Shown: positions 16,442 to 26,112, counted from the first letter of the stretch. The stretch: DNA of 64,000 nt from an uncultured Mucilaginibacter sp. (GCF_913773635.1 NZ_CAJYGQ010000003.1:248001-312000), one strand, 5' to 3'. Notes: generated from the letters alone by a model not told the origin. Numbers and translations are program-made.

Positions 16442-17404
16442 ATGAAAAGCGATAGATTATTTTCGGGACTGGTATTGGTTATTATCGGTGTCGTGTTCTT
16501 ACTTAACAGTTTTAATATTATACACTTTAGCTGGTGGAACATTTGGAAGCTCTGGCCAATATTTCTGGTAATTGGCGGTGTGAATTTACTTCTGTCTAAT
16601 ACTAAGGCTGCATGGGCTGTAATTGTTAAAGTTTTGGTTTTGGTAATTGGCGTTGGCCTGATTGTTTATTCGGGTACAAGACCGCGCAATCAATCATTAC
16701 CGGGCTGGCAGTTTAATTTTGACGATAATGACAACGATGATGATTCAGACCGCGACGGCGATGTTAAATCAACCCGTAACAGCAACACCTATTCAGAAGC
16801 ATTCGTTGCCGGTACTAAAGTAGCCAGGTTAGAAATAGCAGGTGGCGGTACAACTTATGAACTTAAAGATACAACCAATGATTTATTTCATGCTGAAGCA
16901 CGTGAACATTTTGGCGACTATGGCTTAAGTACAACCAAAGAGGATTCAATTACGGTTGTTGATTTTAGCATGAGCAAGCACAATCAAAAATTTAATTTCG
17001 GCGACGGCGGCATGAATAAAGTTTCAATTGGCTTAAACCTGGCCCCGGTATGGGATATAGAGCTTAAAGGTGGCGCTGCCGAAATTGATTTTGACCTAAC
17101 CAAGTTCAAAGTGCGCAATGTTGACATTAATGGGGGAGCAACTTCTACTGATATTAAGTTGGCAGCTAATATGCCGGTTACCAATGTGAGCGTACATGCA
17201 GGTGCTTCCGAAACAAAAATTATGGTTCCAAAAAATGCAGGCTGTGATATTGAAATGCATGGCGGACTCACCTCAAAGCATTTTGATGACTTTACAAAGG
17301 TGAGTAACACTCATTACGTTACGCCCGGTTTTGAAAACGCAACTAATAAAATTTACTTAAAACTAAAGGGCGGAGTTTCTGAGTTTAGGGTTGAAAGATA
17401 TTAA
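16442..17404 (+). CDS. LiaF-like membrane protein with C-terminal beta domain
   Basis: About 320 residues. Four short N-terminal hydrophobic segments (FSGLVLVIIGVVFLL, then IWKLWPIFLVIGGVNLL and two more) form the LiaI/LiaF-like transmembrane domain. An acidic Asp/Asn/Arg-rich linker (about residues 90-110) leads to a repetitive beta domain with GGxxE-type repeats (LKGGAAEIDFD, INGGATSTDIK, HAGASETKIM), a toast-rack-like fold. The open frame can start at TTG 16430, but ATG at 16442 is the better start and lies just after the PspC stop. It probably works with PspC in envelope-stress sensing. Confidence 0.8.
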   Translation: MKSDRLFSGLVLVIIGVVFLLNSFNIIHFSWWNIWKLWPIFLVIGGVNLLLSNTKAAWAVIVKVLVLVIGVGLIVYSGTRPRNQSLPGWQFNFDDNDNDDDSDRDGDVKSTRNSNTYSEAFVAGTKVARLEIAGGGTTYELKDTTNDLFHAEAREHFGDYGLSTTKEDSITVVDFSMSKHNQKFNFGDGGMNKVSIGLNLAPVWDIELKGGAAEIDFDLTKFKVRNVDINGGATSTDIKLAANMPVTNVSVHAGASETKIMVPKNAGCDIEMHGGLTSKHFDDFTKVSNTHYVTPGFENATNKIYLKLKGGVSEFRVERY

Positions 17405-17437
17405 TTGTAATTAGCACTGCTTAACTAAACAGTTTGA

Positions 17438-17475
17438 AAAGAAAGCGTACCCGAACGGTACGCTTTCTTTGTTTT
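17438..17475 (+). terminator. Rho-independent terminator
   Basis: AAAGAAAGCGTACC (17438-17451) pairs with GGTACGCTTTCTTT (17457-17470), followed by GTTTT. It closes the SDR-PspC-LiaF run. Confidence 0.9.
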
Positions 17476-17548
17476 AATATCAGGGTGCTTTAACTGGCAG
17501 CCGTTTTAAATTAATGGTGTTATTTTGCAGTAAAGTAAAGGTATATAT

Positions 17549-18799
17549 ATGAAGCGATGTTTGATGCTGTTTGTATGGTTACTGATTGGTAATGCGAGTT
17601 TCAGTCAGTTTATGGGTGCGCAGCCAGGTTACAAGCCATTGTCGGGAAGTGATTGGGTAAAGTCGAAAAATTGCTACCTGCTCACGTTGCTTGAAGAAGA
17701 TAAGGCCGTTACCAACTTATTAAAAGCGGATGTTGAATTGGCAAAACTAACTGCGGCTAAACACAGTGCTTTACAATCATCGCTTTCAGAATGTAAAGAT
17801 GCATTGTGCCTGCCCGGCGTTGTAAAGTTTACAAGCCAGGAGATTGGAGTAGTTAGTAACAGGCTCAAAGTTTTGTATAAGGCGGGTAATGCGCTTGATG
17901 TACTCATAAAAATGCATCTCATACCATCGGGAATGTATATCAGATATAATGATTTAGCTCCTGTTGATTTACTGGTAAAAGCCTGGGAACAGGATGCTGC
18001 CTGTGTAAACTACATCATAAGCGTTTATGCGGAAGCGAAGAAACCGAATTATCCTCAAATTGATTCTATAAGCTACGATATCAATAAGCGTTCATACTAT
18101 ACACTGATGTTTGATTGTACAAGTGAAGTTGTTGAGGCCGTTAAGAAAAGCGATTTGTTTTTTAAGCCATCGCTGCATGCGGCGCTGACCTATCTCGAAG
18201 TAAACGAGCGCCGTCATTCGGCCGATTATGAACCTATGGTAAGCACAGCTAATAAGCTTGCTGCTGAGAGAATAAAGCAAACTAAATGGACAGCTTATTC
18301 TTACTCGCACATTTTGGTACCAGGTGCAGGGCCTGATAATTTAACAACGCCGTTAAGCGGTGAAGGAATGCTTCGTTGCAAAACAGCTGCACGGCAATAC
18401 TTTGCAAATAAGGCTCCTTTTGTTGTGGTTTCTGGCGGAGCGGTGCATCCTTTTAAAACTAAGTATAACGAGGCGGTTGAAATGCGCAAATACATGATTA
18501 ATGTGCTGCATGTGCCTGCCTATGCAGTTATTATTGAACCGCACGCACGCCACACAACTACCAACTTACGTAATGATGCCCGCCTGATATTTCGATATGG
18601 TATGCCGTTTGAAAAACCAGGCTTAATTATAACCGATAAATACCAAAACGACTTTATTGCTAATATGAAGCAGCGTTGCCTTAAAGAGCTTGGCTATGTG
18701 CCTTACAAGTTGGGTAAGCGACTTTCAGATACCGCATTGGAATTTTACCCGTTGGTAACAGCATTGCAAACAGATGCTGATGAACCAATGGACCCATAA
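17549..18799 (+). CDS. Exported protein with C-terminal DUF218 (YdcF/ElyC-like) domain
   Basis: A 416-residue protein with a Sec signal (MKRCLMLFVWLLIGNASFSQ). Residues about 20-240 are helical and unrecognised, with several Cys (CKDALCLPG and others). Residues about 250-395 are a DUF218 domain: ILVPGAGPD, FVVVSGGAVHPF, EAVEMRKYMI, VIIEPHARHTTTNLRND and GLIITDKYQND. YdcF/SanA/ElyC proteins act in the envelope, some in lipid-carrier or peptidoglycan homeostasis, and the family can bind nucleotides. This one is longer than usual and exported. Monocistronic. Confidence 0.75.
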   Translation: MKRCLMLFVWLLIGNASFSQFMGAQPGYKPLSGSDWVKSKNCYLLTLLEEDKAVTNLLKADVELAKLTAAKHSALQSSLSECKDALCLPGVVKFTSQEIGVVSNRLKVLYKAGNALDVLIKMHLIPSGMYIRYNDLAPVDLLVKAWEQDAACVNYIISVYAEAKKPNYPQIDSISYDINKRSYYTLMFDCTSEVVEAVKKSDLFFKPSLHAALTYLEVNERRHSADYEPMVSTANKLAAERIKQTKWTAYSYSHILVPGAGPDNLTTPLSGEGMLRCKTAARQYFANKAPFVVVSGGAVHPFKTKYNEAVEMRKYMINVLHVPAYAVIIEPHARHTTTNLRNDARLIFRYGMPFEKPGLIITDKYQNDFIANMKQRCLKELGYVPYKLGKRLSDTALEFYPLVTALQTDADEPMDP

Positions 18800-18972
18800 C
18801 ATAACCATTGCTCAGCAAATATTAATTCAAACATCACAAATTCTTTATAGTGTGTACATGTTCGGTTGGTAGTTTTGATTGCTTGATGGGAGAGTTTTAG
18901 TACAAGCAACTCAAAATAGCAACGGTATTTCAATGCTTACCGAAGTTTACCTTATACACACCGGGACATCAT

Positions 18973-19010
18973 AAGAAACGGCCTGCTATTCAGCAGGCCG
19001 TTTCTTGTTT
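18973..19010. terminator. Bidirectional terminator
   Basis: AAGAAACGGCCTGCT (18973-18987) pairs exactly with AGCAGGCCGTTTCTT (18992-19006) over a 4-nt loop, with T-rich sequence after it. It sits between converging genes. Confidence 0.9.
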
Positions 19011-19020
19011 GTATTCAAAG

Positions 19021-19290
19021 TTATTGCCCTTTTGATAAGCCAAATTTTGGCTCCTCAACGCCAATCATGTACATGTATTTTACATCCTGCCATTCTGCTT
19101 CAAATGTGGCAGCATCAACGTTAGCTATAAGCTGAGTTTCTATCTCGTAATAATCTGCTTCAAACTCTTTTTCAAAGGCATATGAAAAGGTTTCGAGCGG
19201 ACTCCAGCCCAATTCTTCCATTTCACGGTCGAGTTCAATGGCCAGTGCTGTATCATGCGGAACGGTATCAAAAAATACTAATGCTTTCAT
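19021..19290 (-). CDS. Small acidic protein of unknown function
   Basis: An 89-residue soluble protein, markedly acidic, with aromatic-rich stretches (FSYAFEKEFEADYYEIETQL, WQDVKYMYMIG). No signal peptide or membrane segment and no family I recognise. The clean ATG start, a strong terminator 11 bp after its stop and reasonable composition argue that it is real. Monocistronic. Confidence 0.55.
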   Translation of the reverse strand: MKALVFFDTVPHDTALAIELDREMEELGWSPLETFSYAFEKEFEADYYEIETQLIANVDAATFEAEWQDVKYMYMIGVEEPKFGLSKGQ

Positions 19291-19613
19291 AGGTATTAAG
19301 TATTTAAATAGCCCTATTGGGTATAGCTACATTAAGGAATAAAAAGCGCAAATGTTTCAACAGTCGGTGCGTTGGTCATCTATAATTAACTATACCTTAT
19401 ATTTATGCATAGCTCTTCGTGGCTTTTTTCTACGCCCGCTGCCGGTAATTAAATTTTCAAGCTCCCAAAGTTTGTTTTCGGATGTAAACCAATACTATTT
19501 TGGCGGGCCAAATGCAATTGGCGGCATTAAGCCAACGGTTTGCTGATAATATTTTGTAATCTTGCTTACCGAAAGTTAACTCCAGGCTACCTGCCATTAA
19601 CTTAAATATCAAC
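19291..19613. other. Divergent intergenic region
   Basis: 323 bp between the small acidic protein and the GH78 gene. No convincing small gene. An AT-rich palindromic patch (TATAATTAACTATA, 19379-19392) could be a regulatory site, but nothing is firm. Confidence 0.35.
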
Positions 19614-21812
19614 ATGAATAAAAACGCGCTGATTTTAACCCGTTTAGGCCGTTGTGCCATAGCTATCTTGTGCTTTATTGCCTTATTTGTTACCGAAGTG
19701 CAAGCCCAAACCAAAGCCACCTGGATTTGGTACCCAGGCGATTACGAAATTTGGTTAAGCAACAAAATGCAAAACCGCCGTACCGAGCGTGGTTCCTTTT
19801 TTCCGCCATTTTGGAAACTGGACAGTCATTATGTATTGATAGATTTCCATAAAGATTACAACATTGCATCGTCAGAGGAAGCTGAGATAGCCGTTGAAGG
19901 GCAATACAATCTTAAAATTGATGGAAAAGCCGTTGCCGGTTATCCTAAGAAAATAACCTTGCCTGCAGGTAAGCACCGCATCAGCCTAAAGGTGTATAAT
20001 CAGGCTGCGGTACCGGCAGTTTTTGTGAAAAGTGCTCACGTGGTAACTGATAATACCTGGCAGGTGACCTTTGAAGATAAGGAGTGGATTGATGCATCGG
20101 GCAAAACGTCGGATATATCGGCTACGCAATATTTACAGGCTGGTTCATGGAACTTTAATGAGGCCAACACCTCACCATCGGCTTTTCGTTTGCCGGTTAA
20201 ACCACAACAGGCGGTATCAAAAGATAAAAAAGCACGCTCTATTTTTGTTGATTTTGGTAAAGAAACATTTGGCTTTGTAAAACTGCATGATGTAAAAGGT
20301 AAAGGCAACGTAACCCTTTATTTTGGCGAAAGTAGGGAAGAAGCCATGAGCCTTGATGGCGGTGAACTGGTAGACAAGTTTGAAGTAAACCAAGATAAAA
20401 GTGGCGACCTAACCTTTGATGGTTCGCGTGCATTCCGTTATGTAAATGTGGTGTTTGATGAAAACGTGAGCATTGGAGATGTATCAATGCTGTATGAATA
20501 CCTGCCGGTTGAGCAGCGGGGAAGCTTTAAATGTTCGGACGAGCAGATTAACAAGATTTGGGATGTTTCGGCTTATACTATGGAGCTGAACACCCGCGAG
20601 TTTTTTATCGATGGTATTAAACGCGACAGGTGGATATGGTCGGGCGATGCGGCACAGAGTTACCTGATGAACTATTATCTGTACTTTGATTCGCCATCGG
20701 TAACCCGTACCATCAGCGCGTTACGTGGTAAAGACCCGGTAACCAGTCACATTAATACCATTATGGATTATACGTTCTACTGGTTTATCAGTGTTTATGA
20801 TTACTATCAGCACACCGGCGATAAAGCGTTTATTAAACAATCATACTCACGCATGCAAAGCATGATGGATTATTGCTTGTCGCGCCGCAATAAAGACGGC
20901 CTGATGCAGGGCTTAACCGGCGACTGGGTATTCATTGACTGGGCCGATGGCCTGAGTAAACAAGGCGAAGTAAGCTTTGAGCAAATGCTTTTATGCCGCA
21001 GTTTAGAGAGCATGGCGCTTTGTGCCAACATTATGAAAGATACTAAAGGTTCGGCCAAATACGGTGCACTGGCTAAGGACTTAAAAGCAAAGCTGTTTAC
21101 CTATTACTGGAATGCACAAAAACATGCCTTGGTACACAGCCGCGTAAACGGTAAGCAAACCGCCAACGTTACCCGCTATGCCAACATGTTTGGTATCTTC
21201 TTCAATTACTTTACCGAAGCCCAAAAGCAGGACGTTAAAAAATACGTGCTGATGAATGATAAAGTGCAAAAAATTGTAACTCCATACATGCGTTTTTATG
21301 AGCTGGAAGCACTTTGCGCCATGGGCGAGCAGGATTATGTGCTAAAGCAAATGAAAGATTATTGGGGCGGCATGCTCAACCTGGGCGCAACCTCATTTTG
21401 GGAAGAATATAATCCTGATAAAAAAGGAGCAGAGCATTATGCTATGTACGGCCGTCCGTTTGGCAAAAGCTTATGCCATGCATGGGGAGCCAGCCCTATT
21501 TACTTGCTGGGTAAATACTATTTAGGAGTAAAGCCAACGGCACCGGCTTACTCGCAATACTTAATTGAGCCAAAATTGGGTGGTTTACAATGGATGGAAG
21601 GAACAATTCCAACCCCTAAAGGCGACATCAAGCTAAAGGTTAGTACCACACAAATTAAAGTAACTGCCGATACCGGTACAGGTACACTCCGCATTAAAAG
21701 TAAAACCAAGCCTGGATGCAATGACGCAGCAGTAAGAGCTACTGCCGGTGGATACTACGAAATAACCATACAAAAAGGTAAAACTTTTACTGTTAATTAT
21801 AAGGCCGTATAG
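19614..21812 (+). CDS. Alpha-L-rhamnosidase, GH78 family
   Basis: A 732-residue exported enzyme (signal about residues 1-31, cleaved after VQAQ). N-terminal beta-sandwich domains precede an (alpha/alpha)6 barrel from about residue 310. The barrel opens with the family signature DGIKRDRWIWSGDAAQSY (about residues 332-349), in the DGxKRDR form that carries the acidic catalytic residues, and continues with GDWVFIDWAD. A C-terminal beta domain ends the protein. It should release terminal L-rhamnose from pectic or arabinogalactan chains in the periplasm. It begins a run with the BNR_4 and GH88 genes, though 500 bp separate it from them. Confidence 0.88.
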   Translation: MNKNALILTRLGRCAIAILCFIALFVTEVQAQTKATWIWYPGDYEIWLSNKMQNRRTERGSFFPPFWKLDSHYVLIDFHKDYNIASSEEAEIAVEGQYNLKIDGKAVAGYPKKITLPAGKHRISLKVYNQAAVPAVFVKSAHVVTDNTWQVTFEDKEWIDASGKTSDISATQYLQAGSWNFNEANTSPSAFRLPVKPQQAVSKDKKARSIFVDFGKETFGFVKLHDVKGKGNVTLYFGESREEAMSLDGGELVDKFEVNQDKSGDLTFDGSRAFRYVNVVFDENVSIGDVSMLYEYLPVEQRGSFKCSDEQINKIWDVSAYTMELNTREFFIDGIKRDRWIWSGDAAQSYLMNYYLYFDSPSVTRTISALRGKDPVTSHINTIMDYTFYWFISVYDYYQHTGDKAFIKQSYSRMQSMMDYCLSRRNKDGLMQGLTGDWVFIDWADGLSKQGEVSFEQMLLCRSLESMALCANIMKDTKGSAKYGALAKDLKAKLFTYYWNAQKHALVHSRVNGKQTANVTRYANMFGIFFNYFTEAQKQDVKKYVLMNDKVQKIVTPYMRFYELEALCAMGEQDYVLKQMKDYWGGMLNLGATSFWEEYNPDKKGAEHYAMYGRPFGKSLCHAWGASPIYLLGKYYLGVKPTAPAYSQYLIEPKLGGLQWMEGTIPTPKGDIKLKVSTTQIKVTADTGTGTLRIKSKTKPGCNDAAVRATAGGYYEITIQKGKTFTVNYKAV

Positions 21813-21831
21813 GTTGTTCAACTATATTTTT

Positions 21832-21865
21832 AAACGGAGCAAATAACCTTGCTCCGTTTTTTTTT
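21832..21865 (+). terminator. Rho-independent terminator
   Basis: AAACGGAGCAA (21832-21842) pairs with TTGCTCCGTTT (21849-21859), with an uninterrupted T run to 21865. It ends the GH78 transcript, so the following BNR_4-GH88 genes have their own promoter. Confidence 0.92.
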
Positions 21866-22316
21866 GGCTTAATTGACGAAGACCGGCAGCGCCTTAGCCA
21901 GATGACACATAACTGGCTTAAAACTGCGGGTGCCGATACGGGCACTTAAAAGCTTTAAGACTTTGTTCATTAAAGCAGGTTTTATATAACTGTGTTGTTC
22001 ACTTTAAATCTAGAGATTTATGGTCACTACATCTTAGAGCAAACCCGCATTTTTGGCCGGTAAGCTAACGGTGAGTGCAGGTGGCATCCCGCCTAATGGT
22101 ATCAAAGCAACTTTTAAACAAATAGTCAGCAAAGATTACGTCTGTTATAGAGTGGTATGGCTATTTCGTATTTATTCACTTTTTTTTGAATAACTTGACA
22201 AGTTTAAAGGGTTAAAAAAACGCCATATGATAGGCTCACTATCCAAAAAGTAAAAATGCTTAAGGTTCGGTATTATGTTTTAAAATGACGTATTTAGCAT
22301 TACAACCAAATTGTAG
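21866..22316 (+). other. Long intergenic region, possible gene remnant
   Basis: About 450 bp before the BNR_4 gene. An in-frame stretch at 22053-22133 reads LAGKLTVSAGGIPPNGIKAT and on to QIVSK, which looks like the C-terminal beta strands of a glycoside hydrolase, but stops surround it and no start is present. A decayed gene end is possible. The part from 22150 on is AT-rich and should hold the promoter of the next gene. Confidence 0.25.
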
Positions 22317-23642
22317 ATGCTTAGCTTTTTACGTACTTCTTTTATAGGGTTAATTACCTTATTAACTGCTGCTTGTTCTTTTGCACAACAGCGGGCGGTG
22401 ATGTCAACAATTGCCTCAAACGGTTGGGCAAATAACTCCGTGAATACGGTTATATTCCGTAAAAATGCTTTGGTGACTTTTAATAATACGCAGTATGCTG
22501 CTTTTTATGACAGCGCCAAATATGTAGTTATTGCAAAGCATACTATTGGTGAAAATAACTGGCAGGTACAAAAAACACAATATCAGGGTGATGCTGCCGA
22601 TGCACACAGAAGCATAAGCATTATGATTGATGGTGCCGGATTCCTGCACGTTGCCTGGGGGCAGCACAACAATCAGTTAAATTATGCCAAAAGTACAGCA
22701 CCCGGCGCGTTGCAATTGGGCAGCAAACAAAATATGGTTGGCCTTAAAGAAGGTAGGGTAAGCTATCCTGAGTTCTATCGACTGGATAACGGCAATCTTT
22801 TGTTCTACTATCGTGATGGAGGGTCGGGTAACGGAAGTTTGGTTATTAACTGCTATGATTATAACTCGGGAAAGTGGAAGAGATTGCAGGAGAATCTGAT
22901 TGACGGTGAGGGTAAACGAAGTGCCTACTGGCAGGTAGCTACAGATGTAAAAGGAAATATTCACTTATCATGGGTATGGCGCGAAACTCCCGACGTGGCA
23001 AGTAATCACGACATGGCTTATGCATGCTCAAAAGATGGAGGTAAAACATGGCTTAAATCTACCGGTCAAGCGTATGCTTTACCTATAACGGCCTCCAATG
23101 CCGAGTATGCTTGCAAAATTTCTGAAAAGAGCGAGCTCATTAATCAAACATCCATGTTTGCTGATGCGAACGGAACCCCTTACATCGCCACATATTGGCG
23201 CGCGGAAGGCGAAACCGTGCCACAGTACCAATTAGTTTTTAAAGATAAACATGGTTGGCATACCCGCAATTTAAAGTTTCGTACTACACCATTTAGTCTG
23301 AGCGGAACTGGTACCAAACGTATACCTGTATCACGCCCACAAATAATTGCCTGGAAAAACGGTAAAAGTATGGCTGCCGGTTTAATTTTCAGAGACGAGG
23401 AGCGGGGTAATAAGGTGTCGATTGCTATTAACAACAACTTAGCAGCAAATAAATGGCAGGTGTCAAACCTAACCGAACAGCAGGTAGGCTCATGGGAACC
23501 TACTTACGATACTGAACTGTGGAAAAACAAGGGCATACTCAGTTTATTCATACAACAAACCACCCAAATTGATGGCGAAGGTAAGGCCAATAATCCACCT
23601 TCAGCTGTGCAGGTACTGCAATGGAAACCAACAACCAAATAA
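22317..23642 (+). CDS. BNR_4-family beta-propeller enzyme (candidate rhamnose-glucuronate-cleaving)
   Basis: A 441-residue exported protein (signal about 1-23, ending CSFAQ) of the BNR_4 family. Family landmarks are NTVIFRKNALVTFNNTQYAA near the start, DAHRSISIMIDGAGFLHVAW (about residues 94-113) and NQLNYAKS. BNR_4 propellers include GH145 rhamnosidases and the PL24, PL25 and PL27 lyases acting at rhamnose-glucuronate linkages of arabinogalactan or ulvan. A GH88 gene overlapping it and a GH78 upstream favour a lyase or hydrolase on Rha-GlcA ends. The exact family cannot be fixed by eye. Confidence 0.7.
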   Translation: MLSFLRTSFIGLITLLTAACSFAQQRAVMSTIASNGWANNSVNTVIFRKNALVTFNNTQYAAFYDSAKYVVIAKHTIGENNWQVQKTQYQGDAADAHRSISIMIDGAGFLHVAWGQHNNQLNYAKSTAPGALQLGSKQNMVGLKEGRVSYPEFYRLDNGNLLFYYRDGGSGNGSLVINCYDYNSGKWKRLQENLIDGEGKRSAYWQVATDVKGNIHLSWVWRETPDVASNHDMAYACSKDGGKTWLKSTGQAYALPITASNAEYACKISEKSELINQTSMFADANGTPYIATYWRAEGETVPQYQLVFKDKHGWHTRNLKFRTTPFSLSGTGTKRIPVSRPQIIAWKNGKSMAAGLIFRDEERGNKVSIAINNNLAANKWQVSNLTEQQVGSWEPTYDTELWKNKGILSLFIQQTTQIDGEGKANNPPSAVQVLQWKPTTK

Positions 23643-23647
23643 CAAAA

Positions 23648-24859
23648 ATGCTATTCACAAAATCGGTGTTAACGGGATGCCTTTTGGGCTTGATGGTACT
23701 TACATCAGCTAATGCACAAGAATTAAACACATTCAAAGCTGATAAAGCCTTTTCAAAAACGCTCAAATCGCAGTTTCAGGATGCGGCCAAACAGTATAAA
23801 CTGCAAATGAAGCGTATTAAGCCCGAACGTTTCCCTAAAACCTACTATGCTAAAACCGATAGCCTGGAAACCAGTAATTCAGGATGGTGGTGTAGTGGCT
23901 TTACGCCCGGCACTTTGCTGTATTTATATAAGGAAACCAAAGATGAAGCGCTGCTTGATGATGCAGAGATGATGCTAGGCTGGTTAAAAAAAGAGCAATT
24001 CAATAAAACTACACATGATTTAGGCTTTATGATGTATTGCAGTTTTGGCAATGCACTGCAAATTGCACCCAAGCCTGAATATAAAGAAATTCTCATCAAC
24101 AGCGCAAAATCACTCCTAACCAGGTTTGATCCTAAAGTAAAAGCAATAAAATCATGGGATTCAAAGAAACCGGAGTACCTGGTTATTATTGATAACATGA
24201 TGAACCTTGAATTGCTATTTTGGGCTACACGTACAACCGGCGATTCATCATTTTACAAGGTTGCGGTAACCCATGCCAACACTACGTTGAAAAATCATTT
24301 TCGCAGCAATTATAGTTCATATCATGTAATTGATTACAACCCGCTGAACGGCGAGGTGCAAAAAAAGAAAACTGCACAGGGGTATGCCGATGAATCAGCC
24401 TGGGCTCGTGGTCAGGCCTGGGGCTTATACGGTTACACAGTAATGTACCGCGAAACTAAAGACAAACGCTATTTAGAACAGGCAAATCATATTGCTTCTT
24501 TTATCTTAAATCACCCTAGTTTGCCTAAAGACAAAATACCTTACTGGGATTTTAACGCACCCGACATTCCAAATGCATTACGCGATGCCTCTGCAGGTGC
24601 AGTTATGGCTTCGGCACTGCTGGAGCTTTGTCGCTACACCAGCCTTGCCGAGGGCAAAACCTATTTCAGCGCGGCTCAAACCATGCTCAAAAATTTATTT
24701 ACAGCACCTTACAAAGCCCCTCAAGGAACCAACGGCGGCTTTATATTACAGCACAGTGTTGGTCACAAGCCTCAAGGTACTGAGGTTGATGTACCCCTAA
24801 CCTATGCCGATTATTATTTTGTTGAGGCTTTGATGCGCTATAAGCAGTTTGTAAAATAA
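23648..24859 (+). CDS. Unsaturated glucuronyl hydrolase, GH88 family
   Basis: About 403 residues from ATG 23648, which gives a clean signal peptide (MLFTKSVLTGCLLGLMVLTS, then ANAQ). An upstream ATG at 23621 in the same frame would sit inside the BNR_4 gene and spoil the signal. The (alpha/alpha)6 barrel shows GH88 landmarks: WWCSGFTPGTLLYLY, VIIDNMMNLELLFWAT with the catalytic Asp, QGYADESAWARGQAWGLYG and IPYWDFNAPDIPN. It removes 4,5-unsaturated uronic acids left by polysaccharide lyases. Its start lies 5 bp after the BNR_4 stop, so the two are translated from one message, consistent with a lyase feeding this hydrolase. Confidence 0.9.
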   Translation: MLFTKSVLTGCLLGLMVLTSANAQELNTFKADKAFSKTLKSQFQDAAKQYKLQMKRIKPERFPKTYYAKTDSLETSNSGWWCSGFTPGTLLYLYKETKDEALLDDAEMMLGWLKKEQFNKTTHDLGFMMYCSFGNALQIAPKPEYKEILINSAKSLLTRFDPKVKAIKSWDSKKPEYLVIIDNMMNLELLFWATRTTGDSSFYKVAVTHANTTLKNHFRSNYSSYHVIDYNPLNGEVQKKKTAQGYADESAWARGQAWGLYGYTVMYRETKDKRYLEQANHIASFILNHPSLPKDKIPYWDFNAPDIPNALRDASAGAVMASALLELCRYTSLAEGKTYFSAAQTMLKNLFTAPYKAPQGTNGGFILQHSVGHKPQGTEVDVPLTYADYYFVEALMRYKQFVK

Positions 24860-24923
24860 GGTTTAAAGTCAGATTTTAAATTGCTATTACTTAGCGCTGC
24901 TCCCATGTCTTAAGCTAAACCTT

Positions 24924-26069
24924 ATGAAATACTTACTAAGCCTTATTTTGATATTATTAACAAAAGCAACCATCGCGCAAGACTCCATATTTGCGCGTCG
25001 CATGGTTGATACCCTCACATCAAAACATTTTTGGGGGCGTGGCTACACTAATGATGGTATGGGTAAGGCAGCGGTATTCATAGCTCATGAGTTTAAAAGC
25101 TACGGCTTAAAGCCTATGAGTAGTAAGGACTTCATGCAGCCGTTCAGCTTTAATGTAAATACTTTTCCGGGTAAGATGGAGCTGAACATAAACGGAAAGG
25201 CATTAACACCCGGTCGTGATTTTATTGTGGCACCTGAAAGCCGGAGTATAAAGGCCCACGGAAATTTGGTACAACAAGACAGCGTAACCTTTCTTGATGT
25301 TGAGAATCATATTATCCTTACTGTAAAGAATAAACTTACCTGGTCTATATCGCAAGAGGTAGCCGATTATACTTCCATTGAAATTGATAAAAAAGCTCTT
25401 AAACAAGTTCCAACAAGCATAGGTGTAAACATCGAGAACAAGTTTGTAGAAGACTTTAAGGCCAATAATATTTGTGGTGTGGTGAAGGGGACCACCAAGG
25501 CTGATTCGGTTATTGTAATTACCGCACATTACGATCACTTAGGCGGCATGGGTAGCACAACTTATTTCCCTGGAGCCAATGATAATGCCAGCGGTGTTAG
25601 CTTGTTGCTTAGTTTGGCTAAGCATTACGCTGCATATCCGCAGCCATATACCCTAGCATTTATTTGCTTTGCAGGTGAAGAAGCCGGCATTTTAGGTTCG
25701 AAATTTTTTACTGAGAATCCTCTGATCCCGCTAAATAATATTAAATTTTTAGTGAATACCGATTTGGCCGGTACCGGCGAGGAGGGCATAACTGTGGTAA
25801 ACGCGACCATATATCCTAAACAATTTGAGTTGCTCAAACAAATTAATGCGCAAGGCAATTACCTGGTTAAAGTTGTTTCACGCGGAAAGGCAGCCAACAG
25901 TGATCATTACTGGTTTACAGAGAAAGGAGTACCAGCTTTCTTCTTTTACACCATGGGAGGCATTAAAGCCTATCATGACGTATTTGATGTTAGTAAAACC
26001 CTGCCGCTTAATAAATACAATAGTTTATTTAAGTTGATGAACAGGTTTATAACGGCATTGCAGCAATAA
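24924..26069 (+). CDS. Exported M28-family metallopeptidase
   Basis: A 381-residue protein with a Sec signal (to about residue 18, TIAQ). The two-zinc site is complete: AHYDHLGG (His, about residue 201), GANDNASGV (bridging Asp), CFAGEEAGILGS (Glu-Glu), NTDLAGTG (Asp) and AYHDVFD (His near the end). The N-terminal region has a PA-like insertion. It is a periplasmic aminopeptidase or similar; substrate unknown. It follows the GH88 gene by 64 bp but is not obviously part of carbohydrate use. Confidence 0.9.
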   Translation: MKYLLSLILILLTKATIAQDSIFARRMVDTLTSKHFWGRGYTNDGMGKAAVFIAHEFKSYGLKPMSSKDFMQPFSFNVNTFPGKMELNINGKALTPGRDFIVAPESRSIKAHGNLVQQDSVTFLDVENHIILTVKNKLTWSISQEVADYTSIEIDKKALKQVPTSIGVNIENKFVEDFKANNICGVVKGTTKADSVIVITAHYDHLGGMGSTTYFPGANDNASGVSLLLSLAKHYAAYPQPYTLAFICFAGEEAGILGSKFFTENPLIPLNNIKFLVNTDLAGTGEEGITVVNATIYPKQFELLKQINAQGNYLVKVVSRGKAANSDHYWFTEKGVPAFFFYTMGGIKAYHDVFDVSKTLPLNKYNSLFKLMNRFITALQQ

Positions 26070-26112
26070 AAACGCTTGGAATAAAAGTTTCACTATGTTT
26101 GCCTAATACAAT

